Below the pieces are notes generated by a model. It saw only the letters and a list, made by a program, of their open reading frames with translations, was not told the origin of the DNA and ran no database searches. This document shows, in pieces, positions 40,189-49,549 of a stretch of 64,000 nt of DNA (the stretch's first letter is position 1; every line of letters starts with the position of its first letter). The DNA is from Marinomonas pontica (GTDB lineage: Bacteria > Pseudomonadota > Gammaproteobacteria > Pseudomonadales > Marinomonadaceae). The position numbers and the translations under genes were made by a program. The DNA lies in NCBI RefSeq assembly GCF_026191375.1, contig NZ_JAODTL010000033.1, positions 62,001 to 126,000 on the forward strand, written 5' to 3'.

Positions 40189-40635
40189 ATGGCTATTCCC
40201 GAATCAGAACTTCAAGCCCTTTTTATGCATACCATCACTGGCTTAAAAATATCGATGAAAAACATCATGAAAGACAAAGCACTGAGCTTATCGCCTTTGT
40301 ACTTTATGCTGCTAAAAACCATCCACGATACGGAAAATTGCACCGCAAATTACCTTGCTGATGCAACAGAAAGAGACAAAGGGCAAATCACCCGTTTGGT
40401 AAAAGAAATGATGCAGCAAGGACTCGTGCAAAAGCAGCCAAACCCCCACGATAAACGCAGTCAGTTTTTACAACTAACTGAGTCTGGGCTGGGCTGCTTC
40501 GAACAATTAGCCATTGCAGATCAAGCGGTATTAAAAGAAATGCGAGCCAACGTAAGCGATGATGAGTTAACAACATTCTTAGAAATAGGGAACAAGATGC
40601 TACAGAATCTACATAAGATTAATGGCAAACCCTAA
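40189..40635 (+). CDS. MarR family transcriptional regulator
   Basis: A 148-residue winged-helix regulator. The recognition region is TANYLADATERDKGQITRLVKEM (cut) followed by the wing LVQKQPNPHDKRSQFLQLT, where DKRS is the usual wing-tip motif of MarR proteins. Flanking helices would form the dimer interface. The divergent DUF2798 membrane gene and the twin palindromes between them suggest local autoregulation. The inducing ligand is unknown. Confidence 0.88.
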   Translation: MAIPESELQALFMHTITGLKISMKNIMKDKALSLSPLYFMLLKTIHDTENCTANYLADATERDKGQITRLVKEMMQQGLVQKQPNPHDKRSQFLQLTESGLGCFEQLAIADQAVLKEMRANVSDDELTTFLEIGNKMLQNLHKINGKP

Positions 40636-40646
40636 GAAGAAAACCT

Positions 40647-41294
40647 TCACACCTCTAACGCCAATTGCGCCAAGAATGAACGCATTACGTCTTCTCGTCG
40701 TTTGCCTTCCCTTTGGGCTGAAAGCGTATGTAAATGCGAAGAAATGCGAAACAACTTGCGGTAAAAGTGGTCAATGGAGTACAAAGAGTCATTGGGCTCC
40801 CGCTCTAAACAGAAAGGGTCTTCAAGACTGTATAACGCTCTATTTAATGACCCACTTACCTGCATGCAGCGCGCAATTCCCACCGCGCCCAACGCATCTA
40901 ACCGATCCGCGTCTTGAACTATTTTGGCCTCCAATGCAGTTGGCTCAATATTGGCACTAAAACTGTGTGCACAAATCGCATGGTGGATCGCATTCATGTA
41001 CTGAGTGGGGTAGCCGATCGACGTTAGGAATGTAACAGCTTTATCTGCTGCCAATGTAGAAGCTGAGGATCGATCTGGGTGATTTTTCGGTAATGAAACA
41101 CAGTCATGAAGCCAGGCGGCGGGTACCACAACGGCGAGATCAGCCCCTTCCTCCAATGCTAATTGCTTAGCCGTTTTGACCACGCGAGAAAGATGACTAA
41201 TGTCGTGAGCAGCGTCTGATTGCCCCTGAGTAAGCAAAAACTCACGGCAATCACGCTCAAAATTAGGACAGAAATTTAACAAGAAAGCTCCCAT
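40647..41294 (-). CDS. HD-domain phosphohydrolase (YedJ-like)
   Basis: A 215-residue cytoplasmic protein with metal-binding HD residues: the first His in AAHDISHLSRVV, the His-Asp pair in AAWLHDCVSLP, and a later Asp in KIVQDADRLDALGAVG. This spacing matches the YedJ/YpgQ-like group, some members of which hydrolyse nucleotides. It is convergent with the MarR gene (11 bases). The physiological substrate is not known. Confidence 0.82.
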   Translation of the reverse strand: MGAFLLNFCPNFERDCREFLLTQGQSDAAHDISHLSRVVKTAKQLALEEGADLAVVVPAAWLHDCVSLPKNHPDRSSASTLAADKAVTFLTSIGYPTQYMNAIHHAICAHSFSANIEPTALEAKIVQDADRLDALGAVGIARCMQVSGSLNRALYSLEDPFCLEREPNDSLYSIDHFYRKLFRISSHLHTLSAQREGKRREDVMRSFLAQLALEV

Positions 41295-41553
41295 TATGTT
41301 GGCTAAATCATTCGAACTGGATGATCACAATTGAATCATAGAAATTAAGATTACAATCATTAGTGTGTTAAAAATAGACCTAAAAAGCCTGCCTGACGCC
41401 ACCTCTTCAAAGCGCTTTTTCCACGCTGTCTTTATGGTAAAAAAGTCAATTATTCACTCACTAGTAAACCAAAAAAACCCAACAGGTAAACTATTTTACC
41501 ATTCCTCAATAAATAGGTACACTTTGCAAAATTTTTTCTGGAATTAGATCACT

Positions 41554-42429
41554 ATGCCAATACTCATTGCCGTCACCCTACTTTGGGCATTTTCCTTTAG
41601 TTTGATTGGGGTTTATCTAGCAGGCCAAGTTGACGCTTGGTTCTCTGTGTTAATGCGCGTTGCGCTAGCAACCGCCGTCTTCCTGCCGTTCTTAAAGCTG
41701 CGTCAAATCGAAGCCAGCATTGCCTTTAAACTGATGGTATGTGGCGCTCTGCAACTTGGCATCATGTACGGGTTTTACTATCAATCTTTCTTGTATTTAT
41801 CCGTACCTGAGGTCTTGCTCTTTACGGTGATGACACCGCTTTATGTCACACTGATAAACGACATGCTTGATCGTCGAATTAACATCGGCTTCGCAATCAG
41901 TGCTTTACTTGCCATTCTGGGCGCGGTGGCAATCCGCTATCAGGGCGTCGATGAAGGTTTCATCAAAGGTTTGCTTATCGTCCAGGGCGCAAATATCTGC
42001 TTTGCGGCCGGACAAGTTGGTTACAAACGCGTGATTGCCAAAGAGCGTCCAGATTTACCACAACGTACCGTATTTGGCTGGTTCTTCCTCGGGGCACTTG
42101 CGGTTGTTGTCCCTTGTTACTTAGCCCTTGGCAACTTAGACAAGTTACCAACAACGACGCTACAGTGGTCTATTCTTGTCTACTTGGGGATTGTTGCTTC
42201 TGGCCTTGGTTACTTTGCTTGGAACAAAGGCGCCACCATGGTGAATATTGGAACACTGGCTGTAGCAAATAACTTATTGATTCCGGCAGGCATATTGGTA
42301 AACGTTATTTTCTGGAACCGTGACGCTGACATTTTACGTTTGAGTATTGGCGGCGCCATTATCTTACTGGCACTTTGGGTAAACGATAAATTCAACCAAA
42401 AAATCAGTAAAACACACGCTGCGCACTAG
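41554..42429 (+). CDS. EamA/DMT-family transporter
   Basis: A 291-residue membrane protein of the drug/metabolite transporter superfamily with ten predicted membrane segments in two EamA repeats. The first begins ILIAVTLLWAFSFSLIGVYLAG (cut); the second begins near residue 145 with GLLIVQGANICFAAGQVGYK. The conserved late segment LGIVASGLGYFAWNKG matches carboxylate/amino-acid exporters of the family. The substrate cannot be assigned. It is followed by an intrinsic terminator. Confidence 0.85.
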   Translation: MPILIAVTLLWAFSFSLIGVYLAGQVDAWFSVLMRVALATAVFLPFLKLRQIEASIAFKLMVCGALQLGIMYGFYYQSFLYLSVPEVLLFTVMTPLYVTLINDMLDRRINIGFAISALLAILGAVAIRYQGVDEGFIKGLLIVQGANICFAAGQVGYKRVIAKERPDLPQRTVFGWFFLGALAVVVPCYLALGNLDKLPTTTLQWSILVYLGIVASGLGYFAWNKGATMVNIGTLAVANNLLIPAGILVNVIFWNRDADILRLSIGGAIILLALWVNDKFNQKISKTHAAH

Positions 42430-42456
42430 ACAATACTCTGCCCTTGTAACATCGCG

Positions 42457-42508
42457 CCCTATAACATCACACGATGAATAGCGGCATGATGTTACAGGGT
42501 GTTTTTTT
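42457..42508 (+). terminator. Intrinsic terminator after the EamA transporter gene
   Basis: CCCTATAACATCA (42457-42469) pairs with TGATGTTACAGGG (42487-42499), 13 positions with one mismatch, followed by TGTTTTTTT. It lies between convergent genes. Confidence 0.75.
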
Positions 42509-42519
42509 ACATAGTGCGT

Positions 42520-43248
42520 TTATTCAGCGACCAACCATGTTTGAAACGCCTTCTGTGAGTCTTTATCTGCTTTATTGAACCAAAATTGAGACATTTCCAA
42601 TTGGATATTCGACACCGTAGGCTTGTATAACGCGTCCGCCAACCAAATTCGTATTTCTTTTCTTGTTGCATCATCGGATTGATTATACCAAAACTCCATC
42701 ATTCGCAACGCCACATCCTCTTCCATCAGAATTGGGGCGGCGACAGGGCCGGAATCAGAACGATACGTGGGTGAGTCCGGCGCGGTTAATCGCTCGATTT
42801 CATCAATAAAATCTCGCGAATTTTGCAATCCCGATTTCGTTGCCAAAATTTGCTGTTTATAATCCACAGTATGGCCACTGACAACGTCATAAATGCTAAA
42901 TTGTGGATCTTTCGCATTGGCTTCTGCTTGTTTGAGCGTAGAAACGTAAGGGGCTTTTAATGTTAGATAGGTGCTCTTTTCAAACTGCAAATCCAGAACA
43001 ATGGGTTCCGATTGAAAAGTTTGTGTGTCTCCACCACTGCGCAGCATTTTATTAAAGCGCACAACAATTTGATGTGGGCCTTCGTCAACGTCCACCCTAA
43101 AATCATTACCAAATTGATGAGCACTTTCGAGGTCAACATACATAATTTCAAAAGAGCGAGGGACTTCGAAAGTGACGGCAACAGCAGGCAACGCAGTAAA
43201 ACCACAAAACAGTAGACCATAGGCTACCATACGATTTGGAAACGTCAT
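42520..43248 (-). CDS. DUF2057 (YccT-like) secreted protein
   Basis: A 242-residue protein with signal segment VAYGLLFCGFTALPAVA, then the DUF2057 pattern FEVPRSFEIMYVDLESA, GPHQIVVRFNKML and PIVLDLQFE. The C-terminal part has two similar short repeats, MEFWYNQSDDATRKEIRIWL and MSQFWFNKADKDSQKAFQTWL (cut), which look like a duplicated helical motif. ATG at 43248 gives a standard signal peptide; a longer frame begins at 43293. Periplasmic, function unknown. Confidence 0.75.
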   Translation of the reverse strand: MTFPNRMVAYGLLFCGFTALPAVAVTFEVPRSFEIMYVDLESAHQFGNDFRVDVDEGPHQIVVRFNKMLRSGGDTQTFQSEPIVLDLQFEKSTYLTLKAPYVSTLKQAEANAKDPQFSIYDVVSGHTVDYKQQILATKSGLQNSRDFIDEIERLTAPDSPTYRSDSGPVAAPILMEEDVALRMMEFWYNQSDDATRKEIRIWLADALYKPTVSNIQLEMSQFWFNKADKDSQKAFQTWLVAE

Positions 43249-43515
43249 TATTAACACCCATTTACATAAGAATAGTTCAAACGAATCTAACATATCATTC
43301 TGTTTTATTTGATCGATATGATGTACTTTAAAGACACTTACTTGATTTTATCTTTTTTGCCAAAAAGGCGATAAAATCGTCAATTTCGCACCGGTAAAGT
43401 ATCAATGACATCCTTTTTCCTAGATACGTTGCACGAATAGGGTAAATTCAAGCTTGTTTATATCGTGTTAAATAGGCCGTTTTCTCATTTTTAAACAGGA
43501 TCACTGCGCAGCGGT

Positions 43516-44553
43516 ATGTCAAACAACACCCAAGCAAAATTCAATCATAACCTTACTCTCAGAGTGATTGAGCTGGCTATTATTACAATGGCCATAACAC
43601 TGGTACTTCGGCCATTATTTGTGACCTTGCCAACCCTGTTTACAGTATTAAACTTGGCCAATTTGGTGCTCGCTTTGGTGTTTTATACCCTTGTGCGTTT
43701 GGATCTTTTCCCAAAATGGGAATGCATCTTATCTTTAGTGATCGCGATTATACTGATCATGCCCATGCTTGCTTTATCCGGCGGGGTCAACAGTCAAGTG
43801 GCTTGCATCCTACCGCTGTACCCTGTCTTCGCGGCATTAATTGGCGGCTACAAAGAGTCTTTACTGGTCACCATATTTCTTACGGTTTGTGTGGTTTTGG
43901 CGACAATATTCAGTACCGATATTGTGGACTTATCGGAAGCAGACTATTCGCGAGAAAAATCAGTAGTACGCGGTTTTTGGTTAACCATGTCCATTATCTT
44001 TAGCGGTGTTTTTGGCCGTTTTTTTCTGAAAAAATACACCGAATTTACCGACCAATTAAGAGACGAAAACATCCATGACCCATTGACTGGATTGCTTAAT
44101 CGCCGAGGGCTAAACCGTAACTTTAGCCGAGAATTAGACAATGCCAGCCTATCAACATCCCCTTTAAGTGTTCTGCTTATCGACATCGACTACTTCAAAA
44201 AAGTAAACGATATGTATGGGCATGACACGGGAGACATTTGCTTAGTTCAGGTAGGAAAATTACTGGCAGACAACATCAGAAAAAGCGACACCATTGCACG
44301 ATTTGGAGGAGAAGAGTTTATTATTCTTCTGCCCGGCACAACCCAACTGGATTCAGTGAAAGTGGCAGAATACCTAAAAGGAATCGTGGCTCAAGGCAAG
44401 TTCAGTGACTTCAACCTTCCCCTTACAATAACGATTGGTATCACCGAACGACACCCGCAAAATGACAACGCTCTGAAAATGATAAAACGCGCAGACAAAG
44501 CCCTTTATAAAGGCAAAGATAAAGGTCGAAATTGTGTCGAAGTGTCTGAATAA
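43516..44553 (+). CDS. Membrane-bound diguanylate cyclase (GGDEF)
   Basis: Makes cyclic di-GMP from two GTP. About residues 17-175 contain six hydrophobic segments (for example LAIITMAITLVLRPLFV and LSLVIAIILIMPMLAL), a sensor-type membrane module. The C-terminal GGDEF domain begins DPLTGLLNRRGLNRNF and has the active site ARFGGEEFIILLPG, with the GGEEF variant compatible with activity. No RxxD inhibitory site is evident directly before it (KSDTIARFGGEE). The ATG follows GCGCAGCGGT; expression signals are weak. It is convergent with the MgtC-like gene. Confidence 0.93.
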   Translation: MSNNTQAKFNHNLTLRVIELAIITMAITLVLRPLFVTLPTLFTVLNLANLVLALVFYTLVRLDLFPKWECILSLVIAIILIMPMLALSGGVNSQVACILPLYPVFAALIGGYKESLLVTIFLTVCVVLATIFSTDIVDLSEADYSREKSVVRGFWLTMSIIFSGVFGRFFLKKYTEFTDQLRDENIHDPLTGLLNRRGLNRNFSRELDNASLSTSPLSVLLIDIDYFKKVNDMYGHDTGDICLVQVGKLLADNIRKSDTIARFGGEEFIILLPGTTQLDSVKVAEYLKGIVAQGKFSDFNLPLTITIGITERHPQNDNALKMIKRADKALYKGKDKGRNCVEVSE

Positions 44554-44567
44554 ACAGTTAACCCGAA

Positions 44568-45047
44568 TTAATCTCTTTTGCGCCAGCGACTGTATTTAGA
44601 ATGCACTCCGCGTGTAAAAGCAGACGAATATTCTTCTAATATATCCACCCCATACAAAATGGCGACTACGATGAAAGACAGCTTAATCGCCACATAAGAG
44701 CCAATAATGGCAATGCACACACCAATGGCCGCTAACGTCCAAATCGTCGCGGCCGATGTCACACCAATCACCGCTCCGTCTTTAGACAACATCACACCGG
44801 CACCAAGAAAACCTATCCCCGTGATCACCTGACCAATAATACGTGAAGGGTCTGTTGTATCAGCCGCGACAAACATCGAAGACGCAATAAACACATATGT
44901 CCCCAACACAATCAGTGCCGAGGTTCTAATGCCGACAGGTTTGCCTCTCAACTGCCGCTCTAATCCCACAATAACACCGCAAAAAATCGCGGTCACAATC
45001 GACCCCCAACTATAGGGAGCAATGGAAAATACTGATTCTATCGTCAT
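44568..45047 (-). CDS. MgtC/SapB family membrane protein
   Basis: A 159-residue inner-membrane protein with four or five membrane segments. The family motifs GVIVGLERQLRGKPVGIRTSALI (cut) and GIGFLGAGVMLSKDGAVIGVTSAATIW (cut) are clear. MgtC-type proteins are linked to magnesium limitation or acid stress, but many are of unknown role. The open frame extends to 45191, but ATG at 45047 places the protein like other members. It lacks the long C-terminal ACT-like domain of Salmonella MgtC. Confidence 0.88.
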   Translation of the reverse strand: MTIESVFSIAPYSWGSIVTAIFCGVIVGLERQLRGKPVGIRTSALIVLGTYVFIASSMFVAADTTDPSRIIGQVITGIGFLGAGVMLSKDGAVIGVTSAATIWTLAAIGVCIAIIGSYVAIKLSFIVVAILYGVDILEEYSSAFTRGVHSKYSRWRKRD

Positions 45048-45191
45048 ACACACTGTCTTAGGGCAAACGCCATCATGAGAAAAACGTAACATCACACTAT
45101 AATGTACTGAATTTTTACGCTTAGTACAGCGGTTAATCTCACACCCGTTTAGACACCAATAAGCACAATGCCCATAAAAAAATAACACCAA

Positions 45192-45486
45192 ACGGCATTC
45201 CTATTAAGGTTTTTTTGCTCTAACTGCCCTTTGGTTGAGCAAGTAGCAAAGTCGTCATCGTTCAACATACCCAGATGAGTGTTATCAATCACCTACCAAT
45301 GCTTTACTCACTGGCTTAATGCCTTTTTCCGTCAACGCCTCCCAGCCATCTTCTGCCACTTCAAATAGACCGATTCAAGATGCACAAGCGGCCATAGGAA
45401 CGCTTTTCCTTTACCCTATTCGACACTGTAATCGGCATTTGTCCACGTTCAGTCAGCACATAAAACTGGCTCGCTTGGTTTAGGAC
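45192..45486 (-). pseudogene. Possible gene remnant, weakly AbrB-antitoxin-like
   Basis: This non-coding stretch between the MgtC gene and the aceA terminator holds, on the minus strand, a fragment YVLTERGQMPITVSNRVKEK that recalls the AbrB/MazE-type TxxGQ motif. In another frame downstream is LFEVAEDGWEALTEKG followed by PVSKALVGD and a stop. No intact gene can be assembled. It may be a decayed antitoxin-like gene or chance. Confidence 0.25.
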
Positions 45487-45522
45487 AAAAAAAAGCCAAC
45501 AGGGGGAAGACTGTTGGCCTTT
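45487..45522 (-). terminator. Intrinsic terminator of aceA
   Basis: GCCAACAG (45495-45502) pairs with CTGTTGGC (45511-45518), extended by A-T pairs. On the minus strand the stem is followed by a run of eight T. It lies about 50 bases after the aceA stop. Confidence 0.88.
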
Positions 45523-45571
45523 GGCTATCAATGTGTGCGATTTGTGTTGCCACAAACCCGATCAAACAACA

Positions 45572-47173
45572 TTAGATCGCAAATTGATTCATCGTGTTGT
45601 CTTTCCCTGACGCTTTTAACGCTTGCGCACCAGAGAAGTACTCCTTGTGATCATCGCCAATGTTCGACCCTGACATGTCCTGATGCTTCACACAGGCCAA
45701 GCCTTGGCGAATTTCTTTGCGTTGAACTTCTTTAACGTAGCCCAGCATTCCTTGATCACCAAAGTAATCTTTCGCCAAATTGTCAGTAGACAGCGCCGCT
45801 GTGTGGTACGTCGGCAAGGTAATCAAATGGTGGAAGATTCCCGCTTGTGCCGCCGCGTCTCTTTGGAAAGCACGAATGCGCTCGTCTGCTTCGGCTGACA
45901 ATGGCGTATTATCGTAATCCTGAGACATCAATTGATCACGACGGTACTCCGCCACGTCTTTACCTTCTGCTTGCCAAGCATCAAACACTTGCTGACGGAA
46001 GTTCAACGTCCAGTTGAAAGACGGGCTGTTGTTGTACACCAGTTTCGCGTTTGGCATCACGTCGCGAATGCGGTTTACAATGCTCGCAATTTGCCCGATA
46101 TGAGGTTTTTCTGTCTCGATCCACAACAAATCCGCGCCATTTTGCAGAGAAGTGATGCAATCCAGTACCACACGGTCTTCACCGGTATTCGCTTTAAAAC
46201 GCACCAAACCGTTGGCCAAACGAGTGGGCTTAATCAATCGATCCCCCTGCTTAATCGCCATGTCACCAGATTTCATTTGCTCTAAAGACGTCACTTCTTC
46301 ACCGTCAATAAACGCATTATACTGATCCGCTAAATCGCCCGCCGCTTGAGACACCGGAATTTTTTGTGTCAAACCAGCACCCAAAGAATCGGTACGCGCT
46401 ACAATGACACCATCGTCCACACCCAACTCTAAAAAGGCATAACGTACCGCGTTAATCTTTGCCAAAAAGTCTTCGTGCGGCACAGTTACTTTGCCATCCT
46501 GATGGCCGCATTGTTTCGCATCAGACACTTGGTTCTCAATTTGAATGCAGCATGCGCCCGCTTCAATCATCTTCTTCGCCAACAAATACGTGGCCTCTTC
46601 ATTACCAAAACCCGCATCAATATCCGCGATAATAGGCACTACATGGGTTTCAAAATTATCAATTTTTTGCTGCGCCGCTTGCTCACGAAGCTGATCGCCT
46701 GCCTCTCTGGCATCGTCTACTTCTTTGAACAAATGTTGCAACTCACGAGCATCCGCTTGCTTCAAGAAGGTATAAAGCTCTTCGATCAACGCTGGCACAG
46801 ACGTTTTTTCATGCATAGATTGATCTGGTAATGGGCCAAACTCAGAGCGCATGGCCGCCACCATCCAACCAGACAAGTACAAGTAGCGGCTTCGTGTTGT
46901 GCCAAAATGCTTCTTGATAGAAATCATTTTTTGCTGGCCAATAAAACCATGCCAGCATCCCAAAGATTGAGTGTAATTCGCAGAATCTTTGTCGTAGCTT
47001 GCCATGTCTTCACGCATTATTTTTGCTGTGTATTTGGCAATGTCTAAACCGGTATTAAAGCGGTTTTGCAGTTGCATTCTTGCTACTGATTCTGGATTAA
47101 TCGCCGCCCAAGTCGCACCTTGTTGAGTGATGGTTTGATTCGCTTGCTGCATTTTATTTTTATAAGTTTGCAT
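45572..47173 (-). CDS. aceA: Isocitrate lyase (long form)
   Basis: Splits isocitrate to glyoxylate and succinate, the first step of the glyoxylate shunt used on acetate and fatty acids. The 533-residue length and catalytic loop KQCGHQDGKV (for KKCGHMGGK in the short type) place it in the long subfamily found in Pseudomonas and related marine bacteria. PIIADIDAGFGNEEATY holds metal ligands, and VARTDSLGAG and WIETEKPHIGQ are further conserved parts. It lies 59 bases downstream of glcB on the same strand, so both shunt enzymes are probably co-transcribed and end at the terminator at 45487-45522. Confidence 0.97.
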   Translation of the reverse strand: MQTYKNKMQQANQTITQQGATWAAINPESVARMQLQNRFNTGLDIAKYTAKIMREDMASYDKDSANYTQSLGCWHGFIGQQKMISIKKHFGTTRSRYLYLSGWMVAAMRSEFGPLPDQSMHEKTSVPALIEELYTFLKQADARELQHLFKEVDDAREAGDQLREQAAQQKIDNFETHVVPIIADIDAGFGNEEATYLLAKKMIEAGACCIQIENQVSDAKQCGHQDGKVTVPHEDFLAKINAVRYAFLELGVDDGVIVARTDSLGAGLTQKIPVSQAAGDLADQYNAFIDGEEVTSLEQMKSGDMAIKQGDRLIKPTRLANGLVRFKANTGEDRVVLDCITSLQNGADLLWIETEKPHIGQIASIVNRIRDVMPNAKLVYNNSPSFNWTLNFRQQVFDAWQAEGKDVAEYRRDQLMSQDYDNTPLSAEADERIRAFQRDAAAQAGIFHHLITLPTYHTAALSTDNLAKDYFGDQGMLGYVKEVQRKEIRQGLACVKHQDMSGSNIGDDHKEYFSGAQALKASGKDNTMNQFAI

Positions 47174-47232
47174 AATATTCTCGCTCTATTTGGATGATAT
47201 AAAGGGGTTGTTCACATTAAAAATCACTTAAC

Positions 47233-49407
47233 TCAATTCGCTTCTTTTACACGTAGTCGATAAGCGTGCAATAACGGTTCGGTGTAGCCATTTGCTTGAA
47301 TCACACCTTTAAAAATCAAATCTTGCGCCGCTTTAAAGGCAAAGCTGTTTTGCGTATTAGGCGCCATTGGACGATAGCCTTCAGTGGCTGTATTTTGCTC
47401 ATCCACGACGTGCGCCATACGCTGCATCACTGCATCGATCTGTTCTTTGCTGCACACACCATGCAACAACCAATTCGCTAAATGCTGGCTGGAAATACGC
47501 AAGGTCGCACGGTCTTCCATTAATCCAATATTGTTAATATCAGGCACCTTCGAACAACCTACGCCCGCCTCAACCCAGCGCACCACGTAACCCAATAATC
47601 CCTGCACGTTGTTCTCTATTTCTCGATCAATCACTTGATTCGACAACGTCAAATTGCTTGGGATCGTCGGAATCGTCAGCAAGTCCGTTAAACTGGCTTG
47701 CTCTCGCGTCTTAATCCGATCTTGCACTTCAAACACATTCACTTGGTGATAGTGCAGTGCGTGTAAGGTCGCCGCCGTTGGCGAAGGCACCCACGCTGTA
47801 TTGGCTCCGGCTTTTGGGTGCGCAATTTTAGCCGTCATCATGGCCGCCATATCATCAGGCATGGCCCACATGCCTTTGCCGATTTGCGCTTTGCCTGGTA
47901 AGCCACAGCGCAAGCCGATGTCCACATTGCGGTTTTCATACGCCTGAATCCAAGGTTGGTTCTTAATCTGATCTTTTGGCAAAAATGCACCGGCCTGCAT
48001 GCTGGTGTGAATTTCGTCACCGGTACGATCTAAAAAGCCGGTATTGATAAAAAACACCCGAGATTTCGCCTGACGGATACACTCTTTTAAATTCACTGTG
48101 GTACGACGTTCTTCATCCATGATGCCGATTTTCACTGTGTTTTCTGGCAAGCCCAGCATCTCTTCCACACGGCGAAATAATTCACAGCTGAACGCCACTT
48201 CCTCTGGGCCATGCATCTTAGGTTTCACCACATATATGCTACCTGTTCGGCTGTTGCGCATGCCTTCGGTACGCTGTAGATCAAGCGCGCCAATCAATAT
48301 TGTGACCACCGCGTCCATAATGCCTTCTGGAACAAAGTTACCTAATGCGTCTTGCATCAGATCGCATTCCATCAAGTGCCCAACATTGCGCACTAATAAA
48401 AGCGAACGACCATGTACGCGGTATTCTTGGTTATCTAAATCGGTGAAAATACGGTCAGGATTCATTCGACGCGTTTGGCGCTGACCGTCCTTTTCAAAGC
48501 TTGCCTCTAACGTGCCTTGCATCAGCCCTAACCAATTGCGGTAAACTTCTATTTTGTCTTCGGCGTCCACCGCAGCCACAGAATCTTCACAATCAATAAT
48601 GGTGCTCAGCGCCGATTCGATGACGATGTCATTGATATTGGCTTTGTCTTTTGCCCCATTTTTGCCATTACGATCAAACTGAATCTCTACGTGTAATCCG
48701 TTGTTCTTTAATAAAATGGCCTCTGGTTCGCTGCGTTGACCGTTCACAGCCACCAGCTGACATGGCTGTTTTAATCCGCTTTGACTGCCATCATCGAAAA
48801 AGGCCAACAAGTGATGGTAGTAAACAACGTAACTCGTCACGTCATTGTGTGACCCCGTTTCCAGTGGAAACACTTCATCCAAGAAAGCCTTGGCTTTACT
48901 GATAACCTGATCGCCACGGATTGAGTTGTAGCTTTTGCTCGTCGCAAGTTCGCCCGTTTTAGGAATAACATCCGTTCCGTAAAAGGCATCGTACAAGCTT
49001 CCCCAGCGAGCGTTCGCAGCGTTTAATGCAAAACGTGCGTTCTTCACCGGTACAACTAGCTGAGGCCCAGCCAAACTGGCAATTTCTGCGTCCACGTTGG
49101 TCGTGGTAATGCTGAAATCTTCACCTTCTGTGACGATGTAACCAATCTCGCGCAAAAAAGAGTCATACGCTTTTATGTCCATGGCTTGACCTTTATGAGC
49201 AAGGTGCCATTGGTCAATCTGTTGCTGTAGCGCGTCTCGAGTCGCCAACAATTGGCGATTTATGGGAGCCAAATCGATCATTAACTGTTCTAGGTCTCGC
49301 CAAAACCTTGTCTGATCGATGGCGTGAAGAGGCAGCACTTCTTCATTGATGAAGCGACAAAACCCGGGATGAATTTCACTGTTATTTTTAGGTTGAGGCA
49401 TATTCAT
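47233..49407 (-). CDS. glcB: Malate synthase G
   Basis: Condenses glyoxylate with acetyl-CoA to malate, the second step of the glyoxylate shunt. The 724-residue monomeric G form has IEVYRNWLGLMQGTLEASF-like and RTGSIYVVKPKMHGPEEV segments. The catalytic region is VKIGIMDEERRTTVNLKECI, with the Mg ligands in the following FINTGFLDRTGDEIHTSM. The ATG at 49407 is preceded by AAAGGAAAG. It heads the glcB-aceA unit and is divergent from a large XRE-type regulator 142 bases away. Confidence 0.97.
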   Translation of the reverse strand: MNMPQPKNNSEIHPGFCRFINEEVLPLHAIDQTRFWRDLEQLMIDLAPINRQLLATRDALQQQIDQWHLAHKGQAMDIKAYDSFLREIGYIVTEGEDFSITTTNVDAEIASLAGPQLVVPVKNARFALNAANARWGSLYDAFYGTDVIPKTGELATSKSYNSIRGDQVISKAKAFLDEVFPLETGSHNDVTSYVVYYHHLLAFFDDGSQSGLKQPCQLVAVNGQRSEPEAILLKNNGLHVEIQFDRNGKNGAKDKANINDIVIESALSTIIDCEDSVAAVDAEDKIEVYRNWLGLMQGTLEASFEKDGQRQTRRMNPDRIFTDLDNQEYRVHGRSLLLVRNVGHLMECDLMQDALGNFVPEGIMDAVVTILIGALDLQRTEGMRNSRTGSIYVVKPKMHGPEEVAFSCELFRRVEEMLGLPENTVKIGIMDEERRTTVNLKECIRQAKSRVFFINTGFLDRTGDEIHTSMQAGAFLPKDQIKNQPWIQAYENRNVDIGLRCGLPGKAQIGKGMWAMPDDMAAMMTAKIAHPKAGANTAWVPSPTAATLHALHYHQVNVFEVQDRIKTREQASLTDLLTIPTIPSNLTLSNQVIDREIENNVQGLLGYVVRWVEAGVGCSKVPDINNIGLMEDRATLRISSQHLANWLLHGVCSKEQIDAVMQRMAHVVDEQNTATEGYRPMAPNTQNSFAFKAAQDLIFKGVIQANGYTEPLLHAYRLRVKEAN

Positions 49408-49525
49408 CGTTACTTTCCTTTTTCTTTTTTTATCTGGCTCGTATGGTTAGCAATGCGTTTGAACTCGTTAACGATTGCTTGATTTATAGTCTATGCGCAA
49501 CTAAGCTAAAATTTCACAATAAGAA

Positions 49526-49538
49526 TTACACAGTGTAA
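49526..49538. promoter_or_regulatory. Palindrome in the glcB/regulator divergent promoter region, copy 1
   Basis: TTACAC-A-GTGTAA is a perfect 6-1-6 inverted repeat. It overlaps the second palindrome by five bases and ends 11 bases before the start codon of the regulator, a good place for autoregulation. Confidence 0.55.
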
Positions 49539-49546
49539 ATTTTACA
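49534..49546. promoter_or_regulatory. Palindrome directly before the regulator start codon, copy 2
   Basis: TGTAAA-T-TTTACA is a perfect 6-1-6 inverted repeat that ends three bases before the ATG at 49550. Bound protein here would block ribosome access or transcription start. Confidence 0.55.
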
Positions 49547-49549
49547 AAA

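Noticed and set aside
45361-45555. A 64-codon minus-strand open frame before aceA's end
   Set aside because: It begins inside the sequence just below the aceA stop and crosses the aceA terminator; kept only as a possible remnant.
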